NCBI RefSeq assembly: GCF_004104375.1
Contig: NZ_QOVM01000001.1
Span: 124,001-188,000, forward strand
Source of the DNA: Leeuwenhoekiella aequorea
Lineage (GTDB): Bacteria > Bacteroidota > Bacteroidia > Flavobacteriales > Flavobacteriaceae
Direction: 5' to 3'
Length of the DNA: 64,000 bases
The position numbers and the translations under genes are program-made. Numbering within the stretch: position 1 is the stretch's first letter; each line of letters starts with the position of its first letter. The notes under the pieces were generated by a model that was not told the DNA's origin, searched no databases, and saw nothing but the letters and a program-made list of their open reading frames with translations. Shown in pieces: positions 52,887-60,733 of this stretch.

Positions 52887-53518
52887 ATTTAGTAAAACTT
52901 GAGCAGGAGCTCAAAAAGCGGTGGCCTTACAGAGATATTTGGTTTAGGAAACAAAACGATGTTTGGGATAAATACAGCAATTTTATATATAATATTCAAG
53001 AGTTTGAAGCGCTTCTCGAGCGTATAAGGGAAACTGTAGATAAACACCGTTTAAACAAAAAACATTTCTTTTATTATACAGTTAATCGCTGGTATAATTT
53101 CTGGAGTGCCTGTGCTGTAGAGCAAGTATTTATTGAACTTGACGGGGTAGATGCTGCTAAGAATAAAAAAGATAGGCTTGTTGATTTTAGCATCCAAGGA
53201 ATAAAGTTTGATCTTAAGACTTCAAAATTCCCTAAAGGTTTTGGGAGAGATCTTGATTTTGCCATGTCACATCAACAAAAACTTATTAAGTGGCTTTACC
53301 TCAATCAAAGTACAGGTAGACGGTATCATATAGAAAACAGATTGTTCCTTATTGTTTACAGTGAAGATGGAGATCATTATAAGTTAAAAGCAGAAATCGA
53401 ATGGCTTAAAACTCATATTGAAGAGTATGTAGAAAGCTTTGATATCTATAATTTAAAGCGGCCACATATAACCGAAACAAAACCTGCATATTCAGACATA
53501 ATCTGGGCGATTAAATGA
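52874..53518 (+). CDS. Putative type II restriction endonuclease (PD-(D/E)xK fold)
   Basis: A protein of about 214 residues. I prefer the TTG start that overlaps the membrane-protein gene by 13 bases; an ATG 12 codons earlier would add a hydrophobic piece that is only the frame-shifted end of that gene. The segment RLVDFSIQGIKFDLKTSK holds Asp104 and then Asp113-Leu-Lys115, the layout of a PD-(D/E)xK nuclease site, with an upstream helix Glu (CAVEQVFIEL). Its ATGA overlap with an adenine methyltransferase gene makes a cognate restriction enzyme likely. I recognise no named enzyme. Confidence 0.6.
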   Translation: MAQLDLVKLEQELKKRWPYRDIWFRKQNDVWDKYSNFIYNIQEFEALLERIRETVDKHRLNKKHFFYYTVNRWYNFWSACAVEQVFIELDGVDAAKNKKDRLVDFSIQGIKFDLKTSKFPKGFGRDLDFAMSHQQKLIKWLYLNQSTGRRYHIENRLFLIVYSEDGDHYKLKAEIEWLKTHIEEYVESFDIYNLKRPHITETKPAYSDIIWAIK

Positions 53519-54510
53519 ATTATATAGGTTCAAAACATAAACTTTCTCATTGGTTACTCACTAACATTCAATCTGTTTGTGGAACCGATTTGTCTGCAAA
53601 AATATGCTGTGATCTTTTTGCAGGCACGGGTAGCGTAGGCCGCAAACTTAAACCGCTCGTAAAGGGGGTAATAGCAAATGATCTTGAATATTATAGCTAT
53701 GTTTTAAATCGAAATTATATAGGCAATAACATTAATCTAGATGCTGAAAAATATCTTGAAGAACTAAATAATTTAAAACCCGTAAGCGGATTTATATATC
53801 AAACCTATAGCGAGTCTGGAGCGGCAAACCGACTTTATTTTTCTGCAGAGAATGGAAAAAAAATAGATGCTATACGCGCGCAAATTGAGAAATGGTACAT
53901 TTCAAATAGTATCAATAAAGATCTTTATTTTTTTCTTCTGGCTTCTCTGTTAGAAAGTGCAGATAAAGTTGCAAATACAGCATCTGTGTATGGAGCATAT
54001 TTAAAAAATATTAAAAAATCTGCTCAAAAATCTTTAGTACTTAAAGCTGCAGATTTTGAATGCACAAACGGCTCACATACGGTATTTAATGAAGATAGTA
54101 ATGCGCTCATTCAAAGTATTGAAGGTGACATTTTATATTTAGACCCTCCTTACAATGCGAGACAATACGGGGCTAATTACCATTTACTAAATACTATTGC
54201 AAAAAAAGATACCTTTGTACCTAGAGGCAAAACAGGTCTGCGCGACTATTCAAAAAGTGCCTTTTGTAGTAAACTAGAAGTAGAACAGGCATTTGATAAC
54301 TTGATCGCTTCTGCAAATTTTAATACAATCTTTCTAAGCTATAATAATGAAGGATTAATGCCTGCAGAACTTGTAAAAAAGATAATGCAGCGTTATGGTA
54401 AATATGATTTAGTAACTACAGAATATCAGCGGTTTAAAGCAGATAAAACTGAAAGTAGAAATCATAAATCCACAACAACAACAGAATTTTTACACATATT
54501 AGAAAAATAG
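53515..54510 (+). CDS. DNA adenine methyltransferase, D12 class
   Basis: A 331-residue N6-adenine DNA methyltransferase. The N-terminus NYIGSKHKLSHWL is the D12 opening motif. SAM motif I is DLFAGTGSVGRKL (about 33-45) and the catalytic motif IV is DPPYNARQYG (about 209-218). The order of motifs (SAM site first, DPPY later) is that of alpha-type Dam-like enzymes. It overlaps the preceding nuclease candidate by 4 bases (ATGA) and is followed 6 bases later by DUF4254. It would protect host DNA from the partner nuclease. Confidence 0.92.
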   Translation: MNYIGSKHKLSHWLLTNIQSVCGTDLSAKICCDLFAGTGSVGRKLKPLVKGVIANDLEYYSYVLNRNYIGNNINLDAEKYLEELNNLKPVSGFIYQTYSESGAANRLYFSAENGKKIDAIRAQIEKWYISNSINKDLYFFLLASLLESADKVANTASVYGAYLKNIKKSAQKSLVLKAADFECTNGSHTVFNEDSNALIQSIEGDILYLDPPYNARQYGANYHLLNTIAKKDTFVPRGKTGLRDYSKSAFCSKLEVEQAFDNLIASANFNTIFLSYNNEGLMPAELVKKIMQRYGKYDLVTTEYQRFKADKTESRNHKSTTTTEFLHILEK

Positions 54511-54516
54511 AATACC

Positions 54517-55134
54517 ATGATTACACATACCGCAAAGCGAATTTTTGAGCGCGCTGTCGATGATTATCACATTAAAAATGATGTAGACCAGCCTTTTAAA
54601 AATCCGTTTGATACAGACGTAGATTTCTTAGAACATTTACTTTACCGTAAAGCTTGGATCGATACTGTACAGTGGCATTATGAAGATATTATACGTGATC
54701 CGCAAATAGATCCTGTTGCAGCACTTAAATTGAAGCGTCAAATAGACTCTTCAAATCAGGAACGTACAGATATGGTGGAGTATATAGACAGTTATTTTCT
54801 TAAAGAATATAAGGATATTGAGCCTAATGATAATGCAACGATTAATACAGAAAGTCCGGCGTGGGCATTAGATCGTTTATCTATTCTTACCCTTAAAATT
54901 TATCATATGGAAGAAGAAGCAAACCGCCAGGATGCTTCAGATGACCATAAAGAAGCTTGCCAGAAAAAACTAGATATACTTTTAGAGCAACGGGTAGATT
55001 TATGTGCCGCCATAGACACACTTATCATTGATATTCGCAATGGAGATAAGTACATGAAAGTTTACAAGCAGATGAAAATGTACAATGATGATGAGCTAAA
55101 TCCAGTATTGCGTAATCAGAACAGAAACTCATAA
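54517..55134 (+). CDS. DUF4254 family protein
   Basis: A 205-residue soluble, mostly helical and acidic protein. It has conserved-looking stretches NPFDTDVDFLEHLLYRKAWIDT near the N-terminus and PAWALDRLSILTLKIYHM in the middle. This matches the Bacteroidota family DUF4254, which commonly stands before a GT9 glycosyltransferase gene, as here with no spacer (TAA then ATG). A role beside lipopolysaccharide core synthesis is plausible but unproven. Confidence 0.88.
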   Translation: MITHTAKRIFERAVDDYHIKNDVDQPFKNPFDTDVDFLEHLLYRKAWIDTVQWHYEDIIRDPQIDPVAALKLKRQIDSSNQERTDMVEYIDSYFLKEYKDIEPNDNATINTESPAWALDRLSILTLKIYHMEEEANRQDASDDHKEACQKKLDILLEQRVDLCAAIDTLIIDIRNGDKYMKVYKQMKMYNDDELNPVLRNQNRNS

Positions 55135-56172
55135 ATGGCAATAAAATCGCCACATATATTATGCATACGCTTTTCTGCTATGGGTGATGTGGCGATGACC
55201 ATTCCGGTTTTAATCGCGTTAACACGCAGATACCCTGATCTGGAAATAACTGTGGTGTCAAAACCTTTTTTTGCGCCTCTTTTTCAATCTATTGAGCGTG
55301 TTCATTTTTATGGAGCAGATGTTAAAACAAAATACAAAGGCGCATTAGGTCTTTATAAACTTTTTAAGGATCTCAAGCCCGAGCGTTTTACCGCAATTGC
55401 AGATTTACATAGTGTTATAAGATCACATGTTTTAAAATCTTTTTTTCGCTTGCGCGGAAACTATACCGCTCAAATAGATAAAGGCCGAGCTGAGAAAAAA
55501 GCCCTAACAAAATCTGTTAATAAAGATTTTAGACCTTTATTAACCACACACGAGCGATATGCTTCAGTTTTTAAAAAAATAGGTTATCCCGTACAACTTG
55601 ATGGAAGTGAGATTCTAGCAAAGCAGAGTTTAAGCAATAATGTGCGAGCTATGTTAGGAAATGAACCTCAAAAGTGGTTGGGAATTGCACCTTTTGCGGC
55701 TCACGATGGTAAAAAATACCCTTTAGAATTACTCGATGAAGTTTTAGCTGCATTAAGTGAAAAGCCTTATAAAATAATTCTTTTTGGTGGTGGTAAAGAA
55801 GAAGAGCGGCTATTAAACTTATTGGCATCAAAATATGACGCTGTATGTAGTGTTGCCGGTTGCTTTAGTTTTTCCGAAGAAATCGCCTTGATATCTCATT
55901 TAGATGCTATGCTTGCCATGGATAGTGGAAATGGACATTTGGCTGCACTTTTTGGGATTCCTACACTTACGATTTGGGGTGCTACACATCCTTATTTGGG
56001 GTTTGCACCGTACAAACAATCAACAGAAAATCAATTACTTGCAGATCGTGAGAGGTATCCTGCGATACCCACATCTGTTTATGGTAATAAAGTTCCACAA
56101 GGATATGAAAATGTCATGCATACCATATTGCCAGAGCAAGTTTTACAACGCATTTACGCACTTCTAGATTAG
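55135..56172 (+). CDS. Glycosyltransferase family 9 (heptosyltransferase-like)
   Basis: A 345-residue GT-B enzyme of family 9. The N-terminus ILCIRFSAMGDVAMTIPVL is the classic ADP-heptose:LPS heptosyltransferase signature. The C-terminal domain has LGIAPFAAHDGKKYPLELL and AMDSGNGHLAALFGIPTLTIWGATHP, the donor-binding region. It probably adds a sugar to the lipopolysaccharide core on the cytoplasmic face. It begins immediately after the DUF4254 stop and is followed after 6 bases by a nitronate monooxygenase gene. Confidence 0.93.
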   Translation: MAIKSPHILCIRFSAMGDVAMTIPVLIALTRRYPDLEITVVSKPFFAPLFQSIERVHFYGADVKTKYKGALGLYKLFKDLKPERFTAIADLHSVIRSHVLKSFFRLRGNYTAQIDKGRAEKKALTKSVNKDFRPLLTTHERYASVFKKIGYPVQLDGSEILAKQSLSNNVRAMLGNEPQKWLGIAPFAAHDGKKYPLELLDEVLAALSEKPYKIILFGGGKEEERLLNLLASKYDAVCSVAGCFSFSEEIALISHLDAMLAMDSGNGHLAALFGIPTLTIWGATHPYLGFAPYKQSTENQLLADRERYPAIPTSVYGNKVPQGYENVMHTILPEQVLQRIYALLD

Positions 56173-56178
56173 AATATT

Positions 56179-57123
56179 ATGAAAAAAACACTCAAGCAAC
56201 TTCTTAATATTGAGCACCCTATTATTGTTGCTCCTATGTTTTTAGTTTCTAATGTAGCAATGATAAAATCAGCAATGCAAGCAGGAGTTGCAGGATGTAT
56301 TCCTGCATTAAATTATCGTACACTTCCAGAACTGCGAGAAGCGATCACTCAATTAAAAGCCTCAAAAACAGAAAATGGGGCTTTTGGTTTCAATTTAATT
56401 GTAAATAAATCCAATCTTAAATTTCCAGATCAATTAGAGGTATGCTGCGAGATGGGTGTAGATTTTATAATTACATCACTGGGAAATCCTAAACAAGTAA
56501 TTGAAGAAGCGCACAAAAAGGGAATTCTTGTATTCTGTGACGTTGTAAATATTGAACAAGCCTTAAAAGTAGAAGCATTAGGCTGTGACGCCGTAATTGC
56601 TGTTAACAATGAAGCGGGAGGTCATAGAGGGGACAGGTCACCTAAACAATTGACAAAGGAGATTAATGAAGCGTTAAAAATCCCTGTGATTTCTGCCGGT
56701 GGGGTAGGTAATAAATCTGAGCTGGAGGAGAAGATGAGCTATGGTGCAGTAGGAGTAAGTATTGGGAGTCCGTTTATTGCATCAGAAGAAGCAGGGGTCT
56801 CTAAAGAATACAAAGAAGCTTGTGTGGCGTATGGGGCAAAAGATATAGTAGTTACTCAAAAGATAAGCGGAACGCCTTGTACAGTCATTAATACACCTTA
56901 TGTACAGGAAATAGGTACAGAACAATCGTGGATTGAAAGCCTATTGAATAAAAATAAATGGCTTAAAAAGTATGTAAAGATGCTGCGCTTTTTTAAAGGG
57001 ACTAATATGGTTACCAAAGCAGCGGCAGGAGCGACTTATAAAACGGTATGGGTTGCGGGACCTACAATTGAACATACAACATCTATTGAGTCTCTTCAAA
57101 AAATTATTCAACGATTCATCTAG
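56179..57123 (+). CDS. NAD(P)H-dependent flavin oxidoreductase / nitronate monooxygenase family
   Basis: A 314-residue TIM-barrel FMN protein of the 2-nitropropane dioxygenase family. Signatures are the N-terminal HPIIVAPMF, the substrate loop EAGGHRGDRSP (with the conserved His), VISAGGVGN and GVSIGSPFIASEEA, which bind the FMN phosphate. Members oxidise alkyl nitronates or act as enoyl reductases, and the real substrate here is unknown. It lies last in a run that began with DUF4254 and ends at a strong terminator. Confidence 0.9.
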   Translation: MKKTLKQLLNIEHPIIVAPMFLVSNVAMIKSAMQAGVAGCIPALNYRTLPELREAITQLKASKTENGAFGFNLIVNKSNLKFPDQLEVCCEMGVDFIITSLGNPKQVIEEAHKKGILVFCDVVNIEQALKVEALGCDAVIAVNNEAGGHRGDRSPKQLTKEINEALKIPVISAGGVGNKSELEEKMSYGAVGVSIGSPFIASEEAGVSKEYKEACVAYGAKDIVVTQKISGTPCTVINTPYVQEIGTEQSWIESLLNKNKWLKKYVKMLRFFKGTNMVTKAAAGATYKTVWVAGPTIEHTTSIESLQKIIQRFI

Positions 57124-57143
57124 CGAGAAACAAGAATATATTT

Positions 57144-57183
57144 AAAAAAAAGCACCTCAGATTTTAATCTGAGGTGCTTTTTT
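57144..57183. terminator. Bidirectional terminator
   Basis: A 13-bp stem beginning AGCACCTCAGATT with a 2-base centre, flanked by an A-run and a T-run. It lies between convergent genes. Confidence 0.9.
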
Positions 57184-57201
57184 AGGAGAATAATTTAATC
57201 T

Positions 57202-58254
57202 CTATAAATCATCATAATCAACTGTCAAGTTTGCTGAGGTAGCTAATGCCTGGCAGGTTAGAATTAATCCTTCTGCTACTTCACCGTCTGTAAGAATTTG
57301 ATTTTTACGCATCACAGCGGTCCCTTCTGTTACACGAGCTATACAACTACTACAAATACCCCCTTGACAAGAATAGGGTACATCGATGTCATTATCTAAA
57401 GCTGCATCTAAAACAATTTTATCTTGATTTATTGTAAGTTCAAACTCCTCATCGTCAACCACAATTTTAAGCTGGGTAACACCATCTAAAGCTTCAGCGA
57501 TTTCTGCACCGTCATTTGAACTGGTAAATAGCTCAAACTTAATTTTGTCTTCAGCTATATTATTTTCAGCAAGAATAGCGCTAACCCCTTTGATCATTTC
57601 TTCAGGACCACATAAAAAATACTGATCAAAATCATGAGATTTAAACTTGTTCTTCAGTATATAATTAACTGTTGCATTCTCGATACGTCCAAAATGAGAA
57701 TCTGTTTCTTGCTTTCGGCTAAATACAAATTCTAAAAATAAACGTTCGGGATATTTTAGCTGAAGTTCTAAAAGCTCTTTATGAAAAATCGTTTCTTCGA
57801 TTGTTCTGTTTCCGTATAGCAAAACAAATCTGCTATTCGGCTCTTGTTCTAAAACCGTTTTTACAATAGATAGTACTGGCGTTATACCACTTCCTGCTGC
57901 AAATGCTGCGTAATCTTTATTGTTATCAGCATTGGTTTCAATAAAAAATTTGCCTTCTGGAGGATGAACTTCAAGAGATTCACCTACTGTTAATTTATTA
58001 TTAGCCAGCACAGAAAATGTACCACCTTCTACTTCCTTTACAGCAACCTTAAGTTTACCACTTTGAGGTGTTGAACATAGAGAATATGCACGGCGTATTT
58101 CTTTCCCTTCAATTTCGGTTTTTAAAGTAACATACTGCCCGGCTTTAAATTCAAATTGCTTCTTTAGTGCGTCAGGTACACCAAAAGTTATGCTTACAGC
58201 TTGTGCCGTTTCGCGTGTAATATCTTGTATAGTAAGTGCGTGAAAATCGCTCAT
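57202..58254 (-). CDS. Ferredoxin-NADP reductase-like / PaaE-type oxidoreductase
   Basis: A 350-residue electron-transfer enzyme in three parts. The FAD-binding barrel has RRAYSLCS with R55-x-Y-S58. The NAD(P)-binding domain holds GSGITPVLSIVKTVL and YFLCGPEEMI. The C-terminal plant-type [2Fe-2S] ferredoxin domain has Cys296, Cys301, Cys304 and Cys334 (C-x4-C-x2-C-x29-C). The same build is seen in PaaE, the reductase of phenylacetyl-CoA epoxidase, but no paaABCD genes are near, so the partner oxygenase is unknown. Confidence 0.92.
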   Translation of the reverse strand: MSDFHALTIQDITRETAQAVSITFGVPDALKKQFEFKAGQYVTLKTEIEGKEIRRAYSLCSTPQSGKLKVAVKEVEGGTFSVLANNKLTVGESLEVHPPEGKFFIETNADNNKDYAAFAAGSGITPVLSIVKTVLEQEPNSRFVLLYGNRTIEETIFHKELLELQLKYPERLFLEFVFSRKQETDSHFGRIENATVNYILKNKFKSHDFDQYFLCGPEEMIKGVSAILAENNIAEDKIKFELFTSSNDGAEIAEALDGVTQLKIVVDDEEFELTINQDKIVLDAALDNDIDVPYSCQGGICSSCIARVTEGTAVMRKNQILTDGEVAEGLILTCQALATSANLTVDYDDL

Positions 58255-58358
58255 TGCTTAAAAATTTTGGCAAAAATACAAAGCATGATGGTTATGAAGC
58301 GTAACATTTTTATAATTTTCACACTAATAGTATGACCATAAGCCAAAAAATAAATTAG

Positions 58359-59828
58359 ATGATTAAACACTTTCTCAATCTAGAGTGGAAAAGCTTTTTT
58401 AGATCTGCTGCCTTTCAAACAAATATTATTCTTAAAATATTCATGGCGCTGGGAGCGCTTTATTTTATTGGAATATTCTCTATGGCGGGTGTAGGAGCCT
58501 ATTTTGGCCTGGAAAAGGCAGGATTAGAGCCGCTGCAAACCGTAAATCGTTTTCTAATTTACTACCTGGTTGTAGATCTTCTCATCAAATATTTTTTACA
58601 AAAAATGCCCGTGGTAAATATAAAACCGCTGCTTATAATTCCGTTTAAAAAATCTAAGATCGTAGATTTTGCATTAGGCAAAACAATGGTTTCTTTTTTT
58701 AACTGTATCCACGCATTTTTCTTTATTCCATTTAGTGTGGTATTACTCATTAAGGGTTATGATCCCTTACATGTAATTACTTGGCATATTGGCATTTTAG
58801 CGATGATTTACATAAATAATTTTATAAATGTATTTCTTAACGACGCTCTTGCTCTGGTTGTAGGTTTTGCGACTGTAATTGCAGCTTTTGGAGCCTTACA
58901 GTATTATGAAGTATTTGATGTAACACCTTATATAGGTGCTTACTTTCAGGGTCTTTATGATTATGTGTGGCTATTTATAATTCCGGTTGTAGTAGTTGTA
59001 ATTTTTTATAAGGTTGCACATAGCTTTTTCTTAAGAAGACTTTATCTAGATGCAGGACTCGCTACTAAAGCTCAGATGGCATCTACCGAAAATCTTGACT
59101 GGTTGGATCGATTCGGGAAAACGGCCAGTTTTTTAAAAAATGATATAAAACTCATAAAACGCAATAAGAGGTCGCGTACTACATTGATTATGAGTGTGGT
59201 GTTTCTTTTTTACGGTCTTCTATTTTTCTCTGGCGGAATTGAAAGTTATGACAATCCATTTATGAAGATATTTGCCGGTATATTTGTTTCTGGCGGATTT
59301 ATGTTCAGTTTTGGTCAGTTTGTACCTAGTTGGGATAGTTCGTATTACCCCTTAATGATGACTCAAAATATTAAGTATCAGGAATATTTAAAGTCAAAAT
59401 GGATGCTGGTTGTAATTGCTACAGCTATATCTACGGTTCTTGGTGCTTTTTACCTTTATTTTGGATGGGAAGCTTACGCAGCTATTCTTGTAGGAGGCAT
59501 TTTTAATATGGGTGTTAATGGCCACGTGGTTCTGCTAGGCGGTGCTTATATCAAAACTCCAATAGATTTAACGAGTAATAAAAAAGCATTTGGAGACAGC
59601 TCTTCTTTTAATGTAAAAACCCTTTTGATCACTGTGCCTAAATTATTGCTGCCCATTGCTTTGTATGCACTAGGTCATTTTACACTAGGACCCGTTTTAG
59701 GTTATGCATTAGTCGCGCTCGCCGGTCTGGCTGGGTTTGCATTTAGAGATTTTATGTTCAAAAAAATTGAAAGTGTGTATAAAGCCGAAAAATATAAAAC
59801 CATCGCAGCCTATAAACAAAAGAACTAA
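58359..59828 (+). CDS. DUF5687 family ABC transporter permease-like protein
   Basis: A 489-residue membrane protein with about 11-12 spans. A soluble loop in the middle (MASTENLDWLDRFGKTASFLKNDIKLIKRNKRSR) is typical of DUF5687. It starts HFLNLEWKSFFRSAAFQTN, a short amphipathic N-terminus seen in ABC-2-like permeases. The ATPase gene follows 59 bases later, so the two should form one exporter. What it moves is unknown. Confidence 0.85.
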   Translation: MIKHFLNLEWKSFFRSAAFQTNIILKIFMALGALYFIGIFSMAGVGAYFGLEKAGLEPLQTVNRFLIYYLVVDLLIKYFLQKMPVVNIKPLLIIPFKKSKIVDFALGKTMVSFFNCIHAFFFIPFSVVLLIKGYDPLHVITWHIGILAMIYINNFINVFLNDALALVVGFATVIAAFGALQYYEVFDVTPYIGAYFQGLYDYVWLFIIPVVVVVIFYKVAHSFFLRRLYLDAGLATKAQMASTENLDWLDRFGKTASFLKNDIKLIKRNKRSRTTLIMSVVFLFYGLLFFSGGIESYDNPFMKIFAGIFVSGGFMFSFGQFVPSWDSSYYPLMMTQNIKYQEYLKSKWMLVVIATAISTVLGAFYLYFGWEAYAAILVGGIFNMGVNGHVVLLGGAYIKTPIDLTSNKKAFGDSSSFNVKTLLITVPKLLLPIALYALGHFTLGPVLGYALVALAGLAGFAFRDFMFKKIESVYKAEKYKTIAAYKQKN

Positions 59829-59887
59829 TCCCTTGTTAGCCTTAAGAAAGGGAAAAACAATTATCTACGAACAAAGAACTATACAAT

Positions 59888-60607
59888 ATGATACATATTC
59901 ACGATTTATCAAAGACCTATAACGGAGTTACCGTTTTGAAGATTGAAGAACTTAATATTCCTAAAGGGGAAGCTTTTGGTCTTGTAGGAAACAATGGCGC
60001 AGGAAAAACAACACTATTTAGTGCGCTATTAGATCTTATACGACCTACTACAGGATATATTCAAAATGGAGAAGTTAAGGTTAATGAGAGCGAAGCATGG
60101 AAATCACACACCGCATCATTTATTGATGAAAGCTTTTTAATAGGTTATTTAACTGCAGAAGAATACTTTTATTTTATAGGAGAGTTACGGGGTCAAAACA
60201 AAGCAGATGTTGATGCATTATTAGCAGGTTTTGCAGATTTCTTCAATGATGAGATTTTAGGCAAACGTAAATATCTGCGTGATCTTTCTAAAGGAAACCA
60301 AAAGAAAGTAGGAATCGTTGCCACTTTAATAGGTAATCCTGATGTGATTATTCTTGACGAGCCTTTTGCAAATCTCGATCCTACAACACAATTTAGACTT
60401 AAAGGCATTATTAAAAAACTAGCTCAAGATACAGATATCACTGTGTTAGTTTCTAGTCATGATCTTATTCATGTTACAGAAGTGTGCGAGCGTATTGTGG
60501 TTCTGGAAAAAGGAAGTGTAGTTAGAGATATTAGAACCTCTGAAGCCACGCTGAAGGAGTTAGAGACTTATTTTAGCAAAGAGGATACTGTGGCTGAGAA
60601 TGTTTAA
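59888..60607 (+). CDS. ABC transporter ATP-binding protein
   Basis: A 239-residue ATPase. Walker A is GNNGAGKTT (34-42, Lys40), the signature motif is degenerate LSKGNQKK (133-140), Walker B is VIILDEP (153-159) and the switch is SSHD. The divergent signature is usual in exporters of this kind. It pairs with the DUF5687 permease just upstream, and the subfamily resembles ABC-2-type transporters for hydrophobic or peptide substrates. Confidence 0.93.
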   Translation: MIHIHDLSKTYNGVTVLKIEELNIPKGEAFGLVGNNGAGKTTLFSALLDLIRPTTGYIQNGEVKVNESEAWKSHTASFIDESFLIGYLTAEEYFYFIGELRGQNKADVDALLAGFADFFNDEILGKRKYLRDLSKGNQKKVGIVATLIGNPDVIILDEPFANLDPTTQFRLKGIIKKLAQDTDITVLVSSHDLIHVTEVCERIVVLEKGSVVRDIRTSEATLKELETYFSKEDTVAENV

Positions 60608-60690
60608 TGTTAATGTGATTAAAAAGCGTGTTTAAGTAATCAATTTTGGCGCATTAAATTTATTTCAATAGCTATTTAAACCGTTCATAC

Positions 60691-60698
60691 TAATTTTG
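60691..60698 (+). promoter_or_regulatory. Promoter -7 box for sprE
   Basis: TAATTTTG fits TAnnTTTG. It implies a transcription start at about 60705, and so excludes the most upstream TTG start of the following gene. Confidence 0.5.
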
Positions 60699-60733
60699 CT
60701 ACTTTGCAGTTATTGCTTTATACTAAACTAGAT

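Noticed and set aside
57202-58254. Phenylacetate degradation operon suggested by the PaaE-like reductase and the PaaK-like enzyme at 48946-50247
   Set aside because: The two genes are 7 kb apart in unrelated contexts, and no paaABCD, paaG or paaZ is present; the PaaK-like protein fits a CapK role in the polysaccharide locus.
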